NCBI RefSeq assembly: GCF_021018805.1
Contig: NC_086283.1
Span: forward strand, 16,892,162 to 16,956,161
DNA from: Prinia subflava
Taxonomy: Eukaryota; Chordata; Aves; Passeriformes; Cisticolidae
Length of the DNA stretch: 64,000 bases
Direction: 5' to 3'
Part shown: positions 14,401 through 24,979 of the stretch, one piece after another
Position numbering within the stretch: position 1 is the stretch's first letter
Layout of the letters: each line of letters begins with the position of its first letter
The notes under the pieces: generated by a model
Told to the model about the DNA's origin: nothing
Databases searched by the model: none
What the model saw: the letters and a program-made list of their open reading frames with translations, nothing else
Made by a program: the position numbers and the translations under genes

Positions 14401-15279
14401 CTACAAGATTGCCCTTGGAGGAAGGTGATGACAAAGGGAATTTCTCTTGTCCACTAAGTGATTTAACCTGATTTCTTCCTGTTCTTTGAGCATCTGGAAA
14501 GAAAACATGAGTAATGTGATGGCAAAGTTCAGCCTTTGTTCTGAGGTGGAGAATGTCAGTGACTGCAGACCTGGGGCACTCTGTCGTCCCCAGCCAGCAT
14601 GTGCAGAGGGGGCTGCTCTGCTCTGTAGGATTGCTTTCTCTCGAAAGCCCAAGAAAAACCAACCTCTGCTGCCTGACCTGTCTTCTTGTGACCTTTCAGG
14701 TGGATGCTTCAGCAGTGTCAGCAGGCCCAGACAATGCACTGTGATGGTCCTACAGGAAAGTGGGTGAGAGCAGTGCACACTCAAGTGTGTATACTGGTGT
14801 GGTTGTGCACATCCCTGAGCATCAGGAATGGGGAGACCTGTTCATGTAGCAGGACCACTGGTGTGGCTGCAAGTGGGTAAACTGGGCTCTACTTCCCGCC
14901 TGTAAAGCAGAATGAGTATTGCTGGCTGCAGAGGATGTATGGTGGCATTGCTGTATGATGCTTAATCTGCTGAAGGTTTTAAGATGCTCACAAGCTGCTC
15001 TGTGGTGAGTTCAGTGATTCCAGGAGGACTTGGCTGTGTCCAGCTTTGCTGGTGTAGAACAGAACTGTTGTCGTTGAGGAGGAGGCAGACATTATCAGAA
15101 TGCACAAACACCCACATCAGGGATTGCCACACGTCGCTCTGTCAGTGCCATGCACACAGTGAAGGAGGGCTTGGGAATAAAAGCATTTTTCCTCATCTTA
15201 AAATGTCTGATAGAGGGAGATAGAAAGACCTCTTGCAGCAACTTCTCTGTATCAGACCAGTCACAGCAGATGACCTGAA
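11431..15279. other. Intergenic, no gene seen
   Basis: Non-coding, composition varies from AT-rich (around 13.0-13.4 kb, pyrimidine-biased) to mixed. No gene or transposable element recognised. Confidence 0.5.
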
Positions 15280-15510
15280 AAAACTAGCTATCATACACCA
15301 TATCATGCAAATAAATACATCTTGCAGTTTTTCTAAGCCTCTATAGTCAGCTGTGTGTGCAGGATAGATATGACTGGATTATTATAGTCTGTCATTTCAG
15401 CATAAATTCAGACACTCTGTTAAGTGAGTATTATTTAATAGTCTGGAAGAAGCCTTTGGAGCTGTTATTATCTCTCATGTAAATGCACATTAAAGCAATT
15501 TGAACAGGCA
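15280..15510. promoter_or_regulatory. Candidate non-coding regulatory segment
   Basis: AT-rich, repeat-free block with a perfect octamer ATGCAAAT (15305-15312, POU/OCT), an NKX2-type TTAAGTG (15420-15426) and several TAAT-like homeobox cores. It resembles a developmental enhancer in texture only; no conservation evidence is available from one sequence. Confidence 0.22.
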
Positions 15511-17017
15511 AATCATCTCGCTGAGGGACTGTGTCCCTCCAGTGGGAAGGCTGAGGATCTTATCCTGTGCCACATCAGAGCTACCTGTCCTGTGGAATAG
15601 CAGATGGGAAGTGTGTGGACTCCCAGGATGTCAGGCTGCTGTGAGGACTGACCAAGCTGCTGCCCGGGCTGTGGCCATGTGCTTAGGGATGCAGAAGAAA
15701 CAGCCTTGCTTGGGAGGACCAAGGTAAATAAATTTAACACAAACTTTAGAGCTCCTATCAGCAAATGTGCATGGGCGCACAGCATCAGTGGCCTTATTGC
15801 AGTGTGAGACAGCCCTGGTATCTGCAGGCTGCACATGAATTGGGAACCAGGAGCCCACTGGGGAGGGAAAATTTTCAAGGTCCAAAAAAGGAGCCTTTGG
15901 GAAACCACTGGGTTTGGAGGGTTGGGAGCTATGGGGAGGGAGCCTCACTGTCAGCAGACAGTAGCGAGACACGGAGAGCAAGCAGGGAGGAGGGATAAAA
16001 TCCCACACAGCACAAAGCTGCTTGGTGGGGATGCTGCTGTAAGAGACCTCCACGGCAGGGCAAAAGAGGTTGTACAATTGCTGTAGGAGCAGGATACATC
16101 TGTGCTCGTTCTCCATCCCTGCAACCTGTGCTGTGCCCAGCTCCAGCCGCAGCCCACCAGCCACCCTCCAAAGCAGGCTGCAGCCCCCAGCTGCCTCATG
16201 ATATTATTATTTTTTTATTTGCCTCAATAAAAATCTGTGAGTCGTTAAGTGCTTGTCATGTTTTGATACGTGGATAAGGAACTGATCAATAGCCAGCCAA
16301 ATTTAATAAAAAGGAGCTCTATTCATGGGGAATGAGCTTGTTACCATGCCAACTATCGATCTTTCCTGACAGGCTCTGTAAGTCACAAAATGGGGTCCTG
16401 ATGGTAGGTTGGTTTCCTTGCCTGCCAGAAAGGGTGTTGGTTGCAACCTCTGTGTCTAAAAGACTTCAGAGAAAACCCTGCTTTTTAATACTGTCTCTAT
16501 GTAATTCTTTGGCAAAGGTTCTAGGTTGCCTGGAGCTAGTGGAAATCATCTAAAGGCTTTATTTTTCTTACTGGATCTAAGGTGGTAGAAACATAAGACA
16601 GAAGACAGCAGAGCTCTGGTTTTGTACCAAATCCTCACAAGGCAAGCAGGGATGGAGCCCAGTGCCAGTCCACACCCCTGCCTTGCTGTTGCATGGTGTG
16701 CCAACCACCACCTGGTTCCTGCAACCAACATCCCAGAATTTTTCCTTGCATGTTAATAACTTATTATGAGCCAGTGTTGAATGGCACTGAAACTGCCCCC
16801 TGCCAGGTGGATTTCTCTAACTAACCATGGTAAGAAGGACAGATTTACATCCTGAGGAAGAGGGATGTTCTGCAGAGTACATCAGGTTCCAGAATTTAAT
16901 GTTGGAGATCTCACCAAAGTCACCTGGGGAGAGGGAGATCAATGTAATTCCTTCATGGCTTTTCCAGAATGTGTACTGTAAAAAGCTTGTTATGATTTGA
17001 CTTTGACATTAGACCTG
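15511..17017. other. Intergenic, no gene seen
   Basis: Open frames of up to 177 codons occur on the - strand (15631-16164), but they overlap one another in several frames, lack splice signals in order and show no domain. Treated as chance. Confidence 0.45.
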
Positions 17018-17072
17018 CATTTGGTGGGGCCTGAGCTCAAGACCTCCAGAAGTCCCTTCCAGCCAACTTTTT
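17018..17072 (+). mobile_element. Possible CR1 3'-end scrap
   Basis: The text gacctccagaagtcccttcc followed by agccaac resembles the + oriented CR1 3' region (GGTCCCTTCCAACC). It lacks the terminal ATTCTGTGA repeats, so this is a weak call. Confidence 0.35.
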
Positions 17073-17506
17073 TCCTTTATTTCATCTCGGAGATACGATG
17101 TAAGGTCTAACCCCAAAATGAATGTGCAACTAGCTTTTCTGGCTATTCAGATGTGGAGGGCAATAAGAACATCAACCCTGAATATTTCTCAGAACTATTT
17201 GTGTATGAGAGGTATCAGAACAGTCCTGGTCACTGGGCTACATGAAACAGGTTATTGAACAGAGCTCTTTGACTGCAGTTATCAGAAAGGTCACCAGGAG
17301 CAAGGGCCTGCCCTTGTGTCTGCCCTTGGCATTCCTACACCTTGGGTTTAGCTCATCTCAAACTCCCTTTTTCAAGTTTCCTTCTTTCAAAGATTTTTCT
17401 ATAGTGAAAATCAGCAGCCTTCTCCATGGGGTTTGTTAGCATGAGTTGTTTAATGGAAATGTCCTTTCAATATATGACAAAAATTTAAAGACTTCAGTAA
17501 GGTTTA

Positions 17507-17990
17507 ACAGAACCATAGGATTATTTAGGTTGAAAAATCTCCCTAAAATCATCAAATCCAGCAGTTAACCCAGCACTGCCAAGTCCACCACTAAATCATG
17601 TCCCCAAGTGCCTCATCTAGGTCTTTTAATTCCACCACTGCTGTTGGGCAGCCTGTGACAGAGGTTGAGAACTCTTGCAGCGAAGAAAATTTTCCTAATA
17701 TCTAGTCTAAAAGACTTCTGGCACAACTTGAGGCATTTCCTCTCATCTTATGGTTTGATGCCTGGGAGAAGAGGTCAACCCCCACCTGGGTACAGCCTCT
17801 CCTGTCGGGTAGTTCTAGAGAACGATAAGGTCTCTGCTGAGCCTCCTCTTGTCCAGGTGGAACATCCCCAGCTCTCTCAGCTGCTCCTCACCAGACTTGT
17901 GCCCCAGACCCTCCACCAGTTCCACTGCCCTTCTCTGGACCTGCCCCAGCAGCCAAGCCCCAGCCTCTCCCTGTCCCTGCAGTGCTGTGG
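17507..17990 (-). mobile_element. CR1 LINE remnant
   Basis: Begins with a degenerate reversed CR1 terminus (agaaccataggattatttaggttg). It continues with the characteristic 'cagcactgccaagtccaccactaaatcatgtcc' type text, the 'ttttcctaatatctagtctaa' block, 'aggtctctgctgagcctcctcttgtccaggtggaacatccccagctctctcagc' type text, and 'ctgcccttctctggacctg'. About 480 bases of the 3' part of a 5'-truncated copy on the - strand survive. The reverse-transcriptase frame is not intact. Confidence 0.92.
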
Positions 17991-18256
17991 TATCACAGTG
18001 GGAGCAGAGCAGAGGGTGGAGCAGCCCTTTCAGTAAAATGTGTGTATGTCAGATTGAGCCTGCAATAAAAGTATTAAATGTGAGTGAAAGTAGTTCCTGG
18101 GATTGCGTTGTGAGACCAGACCCTGGCTGGGACAGTGTCAAATCTGTACTGACTGAATGTTCTTTCTCTTGCACTTTGCTCTGGAGCATGAAGAAAAATG
18201 AGACCAGCTGGGTGCTAACAGCAGGGCAAGACGGGCCCTGGGAAGGCAGGCAGCAA
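17991..18256. other. Spacer between CR1 and CCCTT array
   Basis: No gene seen. The array begins directly at its right edge. Confidence 0.5.
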
Positions 18257-18528
18257 CCTTCCCTTCCCTTCCCTTCCCTTCCCTTCCCTTCCCTTCCCTT
18301 CCCTTCCCTTCCCTTCCCTTCCCTTCCCTTCCCTTCCCTTCCCTTCCCTTCCCTTCCCTTCCCTTCCCTTCCCTTCCCTTCCCTTCCCTTCCCTTCCCTT
18401 CCCTTCCCTTCCCTTCCCTTCCCTTCCCTTCCCTTCCCTTCCCTTCCCTTCCCTTCCCTTCCCTTCCCTTCCCTTCCCTTCCCTTCCCTTCCCTTCCCTT
18501 CCCTTCCCTTCCCTTCCCTTCCCTTCCC
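18257..18528 (+). repeat. (CCCTT)n array, about 54 perfect units
   Basis: 272 bases of perfect CCCTT (AAGGG on the - strand) with no interruption visible. Because the unit is 5 bases and holds no stop in any phase, it creates long spurious frames on both strands. The G-rich strand has GGG runs every 5 bases, which could form G-quadruplexes. Purity suggests recent expansion and high length variability. Confidence 0.98.
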
Positions 18529-21500
18529 GCCAGGCTCAGCACGAACCCCAGCGAGGGCAGACACCAAGCTCGGGGCTGCTGGAGGGTTTGTGTTTTCCCA
18601 TATTTGAGGAACCTGCTCTGCAGTTTTTAGGATGCATCCACAGCCTCACATCCCATCGTGATTTGGCTGCAAGTTGAGCCGAGTGTGTATTATCTCGGCA
18701 GACTCATGGTGTGCATCTCCTCCCCATCTAATATATCTGAACATACAGTGAGGGTTTTACAGACAAGATAATGTGTTTTGGCTGCATAAAATAGTTGTGC
18801 TATTCCTATAGGAGAAAATTTAATTTTGCTCTGAATTCCTCTATAACCAGACAGCTCCCCATTTATATCCTGGGTAATAAATCAAAGCAACATGAAGTCT
18901 TGTGCATGGAACTGAAGTGGTTTCTTTAAAGCAAATTTGGCAGGAAATAAGTCATCATCTTAAAAAGCCAGTTCATTCCTCATATACAATACACTACCAA
19001 CTCTTTGCTCAAGTCTGTAGCCAGGCACATGATTTTGTGAAAGATAGGGAGAACTCCACGAGCCCTAGCAAGGCTGTGTGAGATAGGCCATTTGATTCTC
19101 TTATCAAAATCACCCATATCTTTGTAAGAGAAATCACCCTGTATATTCCCTGGCTTTGCAGTGGGTTTTTCCCGTGGGTTTGCAGTGCCTATGCACTCAA
19201 ACATCACAAGGACCATTAGTTTGACTTCATATAAAAATAAGGTCATGCTGGTATCATCTTCCCTCTGTGTTTGTCCTGTTTCTTCTTGCTTCCTCAACTG
19301 ATGTTATTTTTCTCTCTTTTTTTACCAACTTTCCTTTCTAGTTTCTATTTCTATCGTGCAAACATGCCACAGCAAAGAGATGTAAGCAATGCATAATATA
19401 TTTGCAGTAATGTATGATTCATTTACTAGCTTTCATAATTAATGTGGCTGTGTTTTACATACACAGTACTTCCTGCATGCATTTTATGATGTGAATGCTC
19501 TTCAAAAATCTAATAAAATGTAATCTGTTAAAAACAATAGCACTAGTCCTGCAGTGAGATCTGTGTGCAGTTTTGCAGCAGCTGCAGAAAGAACTTGGTG
19601 CCAAGTTTCTATTCTAAACACCAATTTTATGCTGCTGTTTTATGCAACTCCTAATTCTCAAGGTGGAAATTATTATAATTATATATATTATTATAGTGAT
19701 ACCACAGTTGGTCTGAGTATAATTTGCTTTCATACCCTGAAAACTTTCCAGCCCAAATAACCTTTCTGTCTGCTCTCTGGAGTTCAATAAAAAATACAAA
19801 ATTATGTTGAATTTATGCATAAATGTATCAGAACTACACAACATCATCTGTAAAATATCAGCTAAATAATGCCAACATCTGCACCTCCAAAAAATTCATT
19901 CTTGCCTGGGATTTATTGAGGCTGAAAGCACACACAGCTTCATCCTCTGGGCCCCAGAACCCTGTTTCCAAAGTTATTTATACATCTCATTGCCCCCAAT
20001 ATCAGCAAAAGTTGGCAACGGCTGGAGAGCTCAGGCCATGCACTTTATTTAACATTATTATCTTCCTTGTGAGGATTTGAAGACCCCAAATTAATTTTTA
20101 CCTCATAAAGATCAAAGCCAACATTTGTGTGCTGTTCCTTGGCACACTGTCCCAGGCGGGTGGATTTGGAAGGTTTTAGTTTCCTATCTTCACACTAAAA
20201 GTGTGCATAAAATAATTTCCAGCAACAAAATCTACACTTTTGAAGAAGGCAATCTAACATGAGTGCATTGCAGATTCAAAATTGATATGAAAAATGGATA
20301 TAATTTCCAGTGTAAAGCTAGAAATCCTATGTCAATCACTCCATATACCAGTCCAGTGTTTTGCTTGCTTTCCTTCAGCTGAATCCTCACCAGAGCCAAC
20401 AGGCACAAATCATCCCAGCTTGGTGGCAGTGTGGGGTTGGGAGATTTACTCTTGTTTAAGCTCTGAACCCCAGATTGGGTGACAGCAGCCAAATTGGGCC
20501 CATGCTGCTCCTGTGTTAGCACTTCACACCTGCACAGCACCCCAGCGCTGCCTTAGCTGCCAGCAGGTGAGGGGCACCACTGGCTTGAATAAATCAAGCC
20601 TGGGCTTGGGACTGATGGGATGAGTTTTGCAGGGGATGGTTGTGTCCAGTAGGAAAACGCAGCATTTTCTGTATGCTGCTGGTTGGAACAGAAAAGGGAC
20701 CGCTGCACTTGCAGCAGGCCTCCAGTCCACCGGCTTTGCTGCACTTGCATCATCAGGCTTTCTCTGAAGTATTTGATGCAGAGAGGGTTTTTTTATATAT
20801 AAGTATTAAACCTTTGCTTTTGGACTTTTCTGTGTCCCTCCTGGTGAATGTTTCCCTGCTGGAGCAGCTGCTTGTGCTGTATGAGGAGCTTTGGGTAACC
20901 TACAGGTAACTTGTGCATTGGCTGATGCTACTCCAAGATGGGGAATGTGTTGGCAGCAGCGCTCAGAAGGGAAAGCTGCTGTGCTGTGAGCTGCTTCTCT
21001 TCCCAAACTTGGCACCAGGGGAAAGGTGGAAAACTTTTCATGTGGAAAAATGAGCTAAAGACCTTACGGCCCAAATCCTACCTTTTAGAGGAATCAATAC
21101 TTCTGCTGCTGTTGGGAAGTGAAATAACAAATGTGATGCACTGTGTCTAGGGTGAGCATCCTGCACCTTGCACACGTGGGGAGCACCTGGGGGACACCCA
21201 CCCCAAGGCACTCTGCCTCCCACTTGGCTTCCTCTCACCTTGCCTGCTGCAGGAAGGGGGTCACAGCAGTAGCAAGGGACACTTGTACAGTGCCCTCCTG
21301 GCAACACAGGAGGAAGCTGTTGAAATGGTCATTTTTAAGGTTTTCTAGTTCTGATTGTGTAGCTGGATTTTATTTTTTTCCCCCTGAATTTGAGGACATT
21401 CATTTTAGTATTGTGTTCACTGCTTGGATCTTTGAGCTGGAGGTTATCTTGTGTTATTTCTTGCCATGTGATGAGTTTTATATGCTTATTTTTACCTTTG

Positions 21501-22491
21501 GGTTTTAAATGTTTATTTGGTTGTTGTCTTTAAAAAAGAAAAAAAGCTAAATTAATTATTTAGAGAAGAAAAGCCAGGTAAAGCCAAGTAAGTGTATCTC
21601 TGCTCTGTGAAGGTTCAGGAAATGCAAAGCTGTGGAGGGGGAAGAGATCAAGAATTTTGAAAGAGCAATATCTGAAAGATTTAAAGTGAATCTTTTCAGT
21701 ATTGGAGACTCGATAACTACTTCCTTGGCACACTTGTGCAGGTGATGCTAAAGCTTTCCTGGCACCTGCATGTGTATCGGTTTTGGTGCAATTCCATCAG
21801 GTGCTTTTGCCACAGGGTCCCTTCTCCTTTTGCCAACAAAGCTATGGGAGGCTGCTCCCCTGGGCAGGCAAAGCACCCAGGGTCTCAGCACATGTCTGTG
21901 CTGAGCCCCTGGGAGCGGCAGCAGTGGCAGTATTCCTGATTCAAGGCATGCGACAACAGAGTCTGTGCTCCGATTTATGGCTAGCACACGAGTTGGGGCT
22001 GCCCCCCACCCCCAGCCTGGCAAGTGCCACATCAGTGCCCTGCTCTTCACTTCCGGGGCCTTTGGTGTCCTGAATAGGTGAGAACGCCCTGGGACACCGA
22101 GGTGGCCTCCTGTCCCCAAAAACTGACCTCCAGCTGGGAAGTCTCTGCCCACGTAGCCCCCTCCTCTCAGGATGGTTCCTACCGAAGCTCCCAGAGAGCC
22201 CCGGCTCCAATTCTGCCCTCTGGCAGTTGGATGAAGGACACAAAGTCCCCTTTGGCAGAGATTTAGAGAGAGAGGAACAGTGTGAGGCTCCCAGAAATGC
22301 AACAGCGGCTCTGGCACGTGTGCGGGACTCTGCGTGGTCCCATCTCATGACCCGACACTGCAGCCAGAAGGGCTGGGACCTGCTCAAAGCATCGGTTTGG
22401 AGGAGGGTCAAAGAGACAGGTTTTTTGGGGGAGAGACAAATGCAGGACAAAAGGGAGACTTTTCCTCTGCCTGATGCGGGGAAACGGGAAA
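18529..22491. other. Intergenic, no gene seen
   Basis: AT-rich to mixed non-coding DNA. A - strand frame at 21941-23050 is long only because it runs through the neighbouring GAAAA array. No gene, RNA or transposable element recognised. Confidence 0.5.
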
Positions 22492-22734
22492 GAAAAGAAA
22501 AGAAAAGAAAAGAAAAGAAAAGAAAAGAAAAGAAAAGAAAAGAAAAGAAAAGAAAAGAAAAGAAAAGAAAAGAAAAGAAAAGAAAAGAAAAGAAAAGAAA
22601 AGAAAAGAAAAGAAAAGAAAAGAAAAGAAAAGAAAAGAAAAGAAAAGAAAAGAAAAGAAAAGAAAAGAAAAGAAAAGAAAAGAAAAGAAAAGAAAAGAAA
22701 AGAAAAGAAAAGAAAAGAAAAGAAAAAAAAAAAA
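22492..22734 (+). repeat. (GAAAA)n array, about 46 perfect units plus A-run
   Basis: Perfect GAAAA repeats from 22492, ending in a run of 12 A (22723-22734). The trailing A-run suggests the array may have grown from a poly(A) stretch. Pure purine on the + strand. It generates Lys/Glu/Arg-rich and Phe/Leu/Ser-rich artefact frames. Confidence 0.98.
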
Positions 22735-24339
22735 GGCTAATTACTGTAATTACTGCTTGTGTGGAGGGGGAAACATGACGGGTGAGGCTAGAAGCCAGAG
22801 ACCCCTTTGCGTGGTGAGGAGGGGCTGTGGCATTGCCGGCAGCATTCCCTTCTCGTCCCCCGCTTCCACCAAGTGCCATTCCGGGCGTCCTGGTATGGGG
22901 TGGCTCTGGGATTGTGGGGTTCTCCAGCCTTGCTGCGGGGGAGCAGGATGGGCGCAAGGGCTTTCCACGGATGCGGAGCAACAGCGCGATTGCCCGAGAG
23001 CTTCTTCCTGCAGGGCATGGGGTGGCTCCCGGCATCGAAGTGGCAGGCATTGAACAGATATAGAATCCGTTATATATATATACATATATATATATAAAAA
23101 ATTTTCCCCCTACACCAGTAAGCCACTGGTGGGTCCACTTGTACCTGTAATTCTCTTTTCAGGGTAGATATGATGCAGCAGCCACTGCCGCCTCTGAGTT
23201 AAACGAGAAATAAAACAGAAATAAATGCCCGCATCTGCCCCGTTTTTAAGGCAAACGACGAAATAATTTCTTGTCTCCTGGTACGACCAAATCTGCGCAA
23301 GGACAGTGGGGAGACCCCAAAGTCTGGGGAGAAGGTGCAATCTTTTCCCGCAAACGAGCGGTGCGAAATGTTGTGAGATAAAATTATGGAGGAAGGTGGG
23401 GGATCTCCGCAAATAGGTTGAGCATCGGCAGCCTTTATGCTCAGGTCGCCTTGGAAGGCGGAGGGGCGTCGGGGATGCCCATCCCTCCCGACTCCCCTTT
23501 CTGTGGTCTCTGACATGGTCACATCAAAGGATTCGCCGGGAGGATCTGTGCACAACAGAGTGTCTGAAATTTGCGCCTGGAAAGAGATACAAGACCAGAT
23601 GATATTGATATATTACTGAACAGAGAAATATTGGATGTGTCTGTATGTGCGCAATGCCAGAGGTTTGCACAGTTTGTCTGGAAACGCCCGGAACTGGAGG
23701 CGGGTTTTAATAAAAACCATTTGCCACTTGTCTTCAATTACGCTCTAGAAATTTAGCAAAAAGAAGAAATGTCTACTTTTTTTCTCACTTGCTGTCGGGA
23801 TTAAGAGGTAGAGGCGGCGCCCCTACAACGATTTCGGGGCTTCGCGTTAAAGGAGAGAGGAAATACAGGGGTATTGTCGCTATCGTGTCGGTGTGGCTCA
23901 TGTCCCGGCACACATGTCGCCGTGCTCTGCTGTTTCTCCGCCCGGAGCCGGACCCCGGCGAGCCGCAGAATTCCCGCGGGGGCTCAGGAGCGGCGGGACG
24001 GGGACAGCCGGCTCCGGGGGCCCGGGGACTTTGCACCGGGGCTCCCCTCACCCGGGCGTGGAAAGGGCGAGCACGTTACAAGGTGGGGTGTCCTTATTTT
24101 TTTTTCGCAGTGCTATCAGGAGAGCCCCGAGCCGCGGGGCTTCTCCTTCCCTGTGGCTGGGCAGCCACGAAACATCCTGTCACCCTTCCCAGACAGGTGA
24201 TAGGCACCTCGGAAAGCCAACCGCTACCACCACCCCCGGCCCCAATATGCCCTGCATCTTCGTGTCCATGACAAATAGAGGCAACGTGAGACAGGAAAAA
24301 GGGAGGAGGGAGAGAAAGACGCGCACACAATAGCCAGGC
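22735..24339. other. Intergenic; entry into GC-rich domain
   Basis: Contains a (TA)n tract at about 23071-23095 and, from about 23780 to 24100, a CpG-rich block. Overlapping open frames in several phases reflect GC content. No coding gene recognised. Confidence 0.45.
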
Positions 24340-24720
24340 AAATTGTTAATAACTCCGGCGTTTGGGGAAGCCGGTACTGTAACTGCGCTCTCATCAGTCA
24401 CCGCTCCTGAAGTGATAGTAAAAATGCATCTAAACATGCTGCGGTGTGATATATAAAAGCACAGCGGGATGAGCTGCTTTCCAAAAAGGGACTTGGTGAT
24501 TGGTTATGCCTTGGCATGATTGACAAGAGCTTAGTTTGGTAAAGAGAAGACACGCAAGCTTTCACAGCGGGATTTCTTTTCTAAAATATATCACACTAGC
24601 CTTTGAAAAGCGCCGCACACTATAAGGGAAATAAGGTTGCTTTATAGTGTGCTGACATTTCTTTAAAACACAACTAAGATCAAAAAAAGAAATAAAATGT
24701 GTTCCAAACACAATGTTTTA
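24340..24720. promoter_or_regulatory. Candidate enhancer/promoter with TATA box and hairpin
   Basis: An AT-rich island inside GC-rich flanks. It contains a strong TATA motif (tatataaaag, 24450-24459), an inverted CCAAT (24499-24503), a PBX/MEIS-like TGATTGACA (24517-24525), a TCF/LEF core CTTTGA (24601-24606) and a perfect 11-bp inverted repeat (24615-24625 with 24642-24652, 16-nt loop). The arrangement could be a remote promoter or enhancer of ZIC3. Transcription is not shown. Confidence 0.3.
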
Positions 24721-24979
24721 ATTAGTTTATTCTGTGCATTTGCTTTTATCTGGTGTATATATCACGGATCCCCACCCTTTAATTAAAACAACTGGCTGCC
24801 TATACAACATCATAGACAAATGCTTAACTTTCTCCTTTGTAGCTACAAGCAAACTCAATTTACTACGGCTCTCAGAAGAGTTTTTAAAATAAACGTGGAC
24901 GCCTTGCAAGCTATTTGGGAACGGGCGAAGGTAGCGGGAAATGGCTGTTTCCTGGCTTTGAAAACTTGAGAGGATGTGG

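Noticed and set aside
18049..18607. Long frames with Lys/Glu/Gly/Arg or Pro/Ser/Leu/Phe repeats
   Set aside because: They are produced by the stop-free CCCTT array, read in several phases on both strands.
21941..23050. 369-codon - strand frame and 183-codon + strand frame
   Set aside because: Length comes from the GAAAA array; the flanking parts have no domain, splice pattern or codon signal.
24615..24652. Possible microRNA precursor
   Set aside because: The stem is only 11 bp with a 16-base loop, too short for a canonical pre-miRNA.
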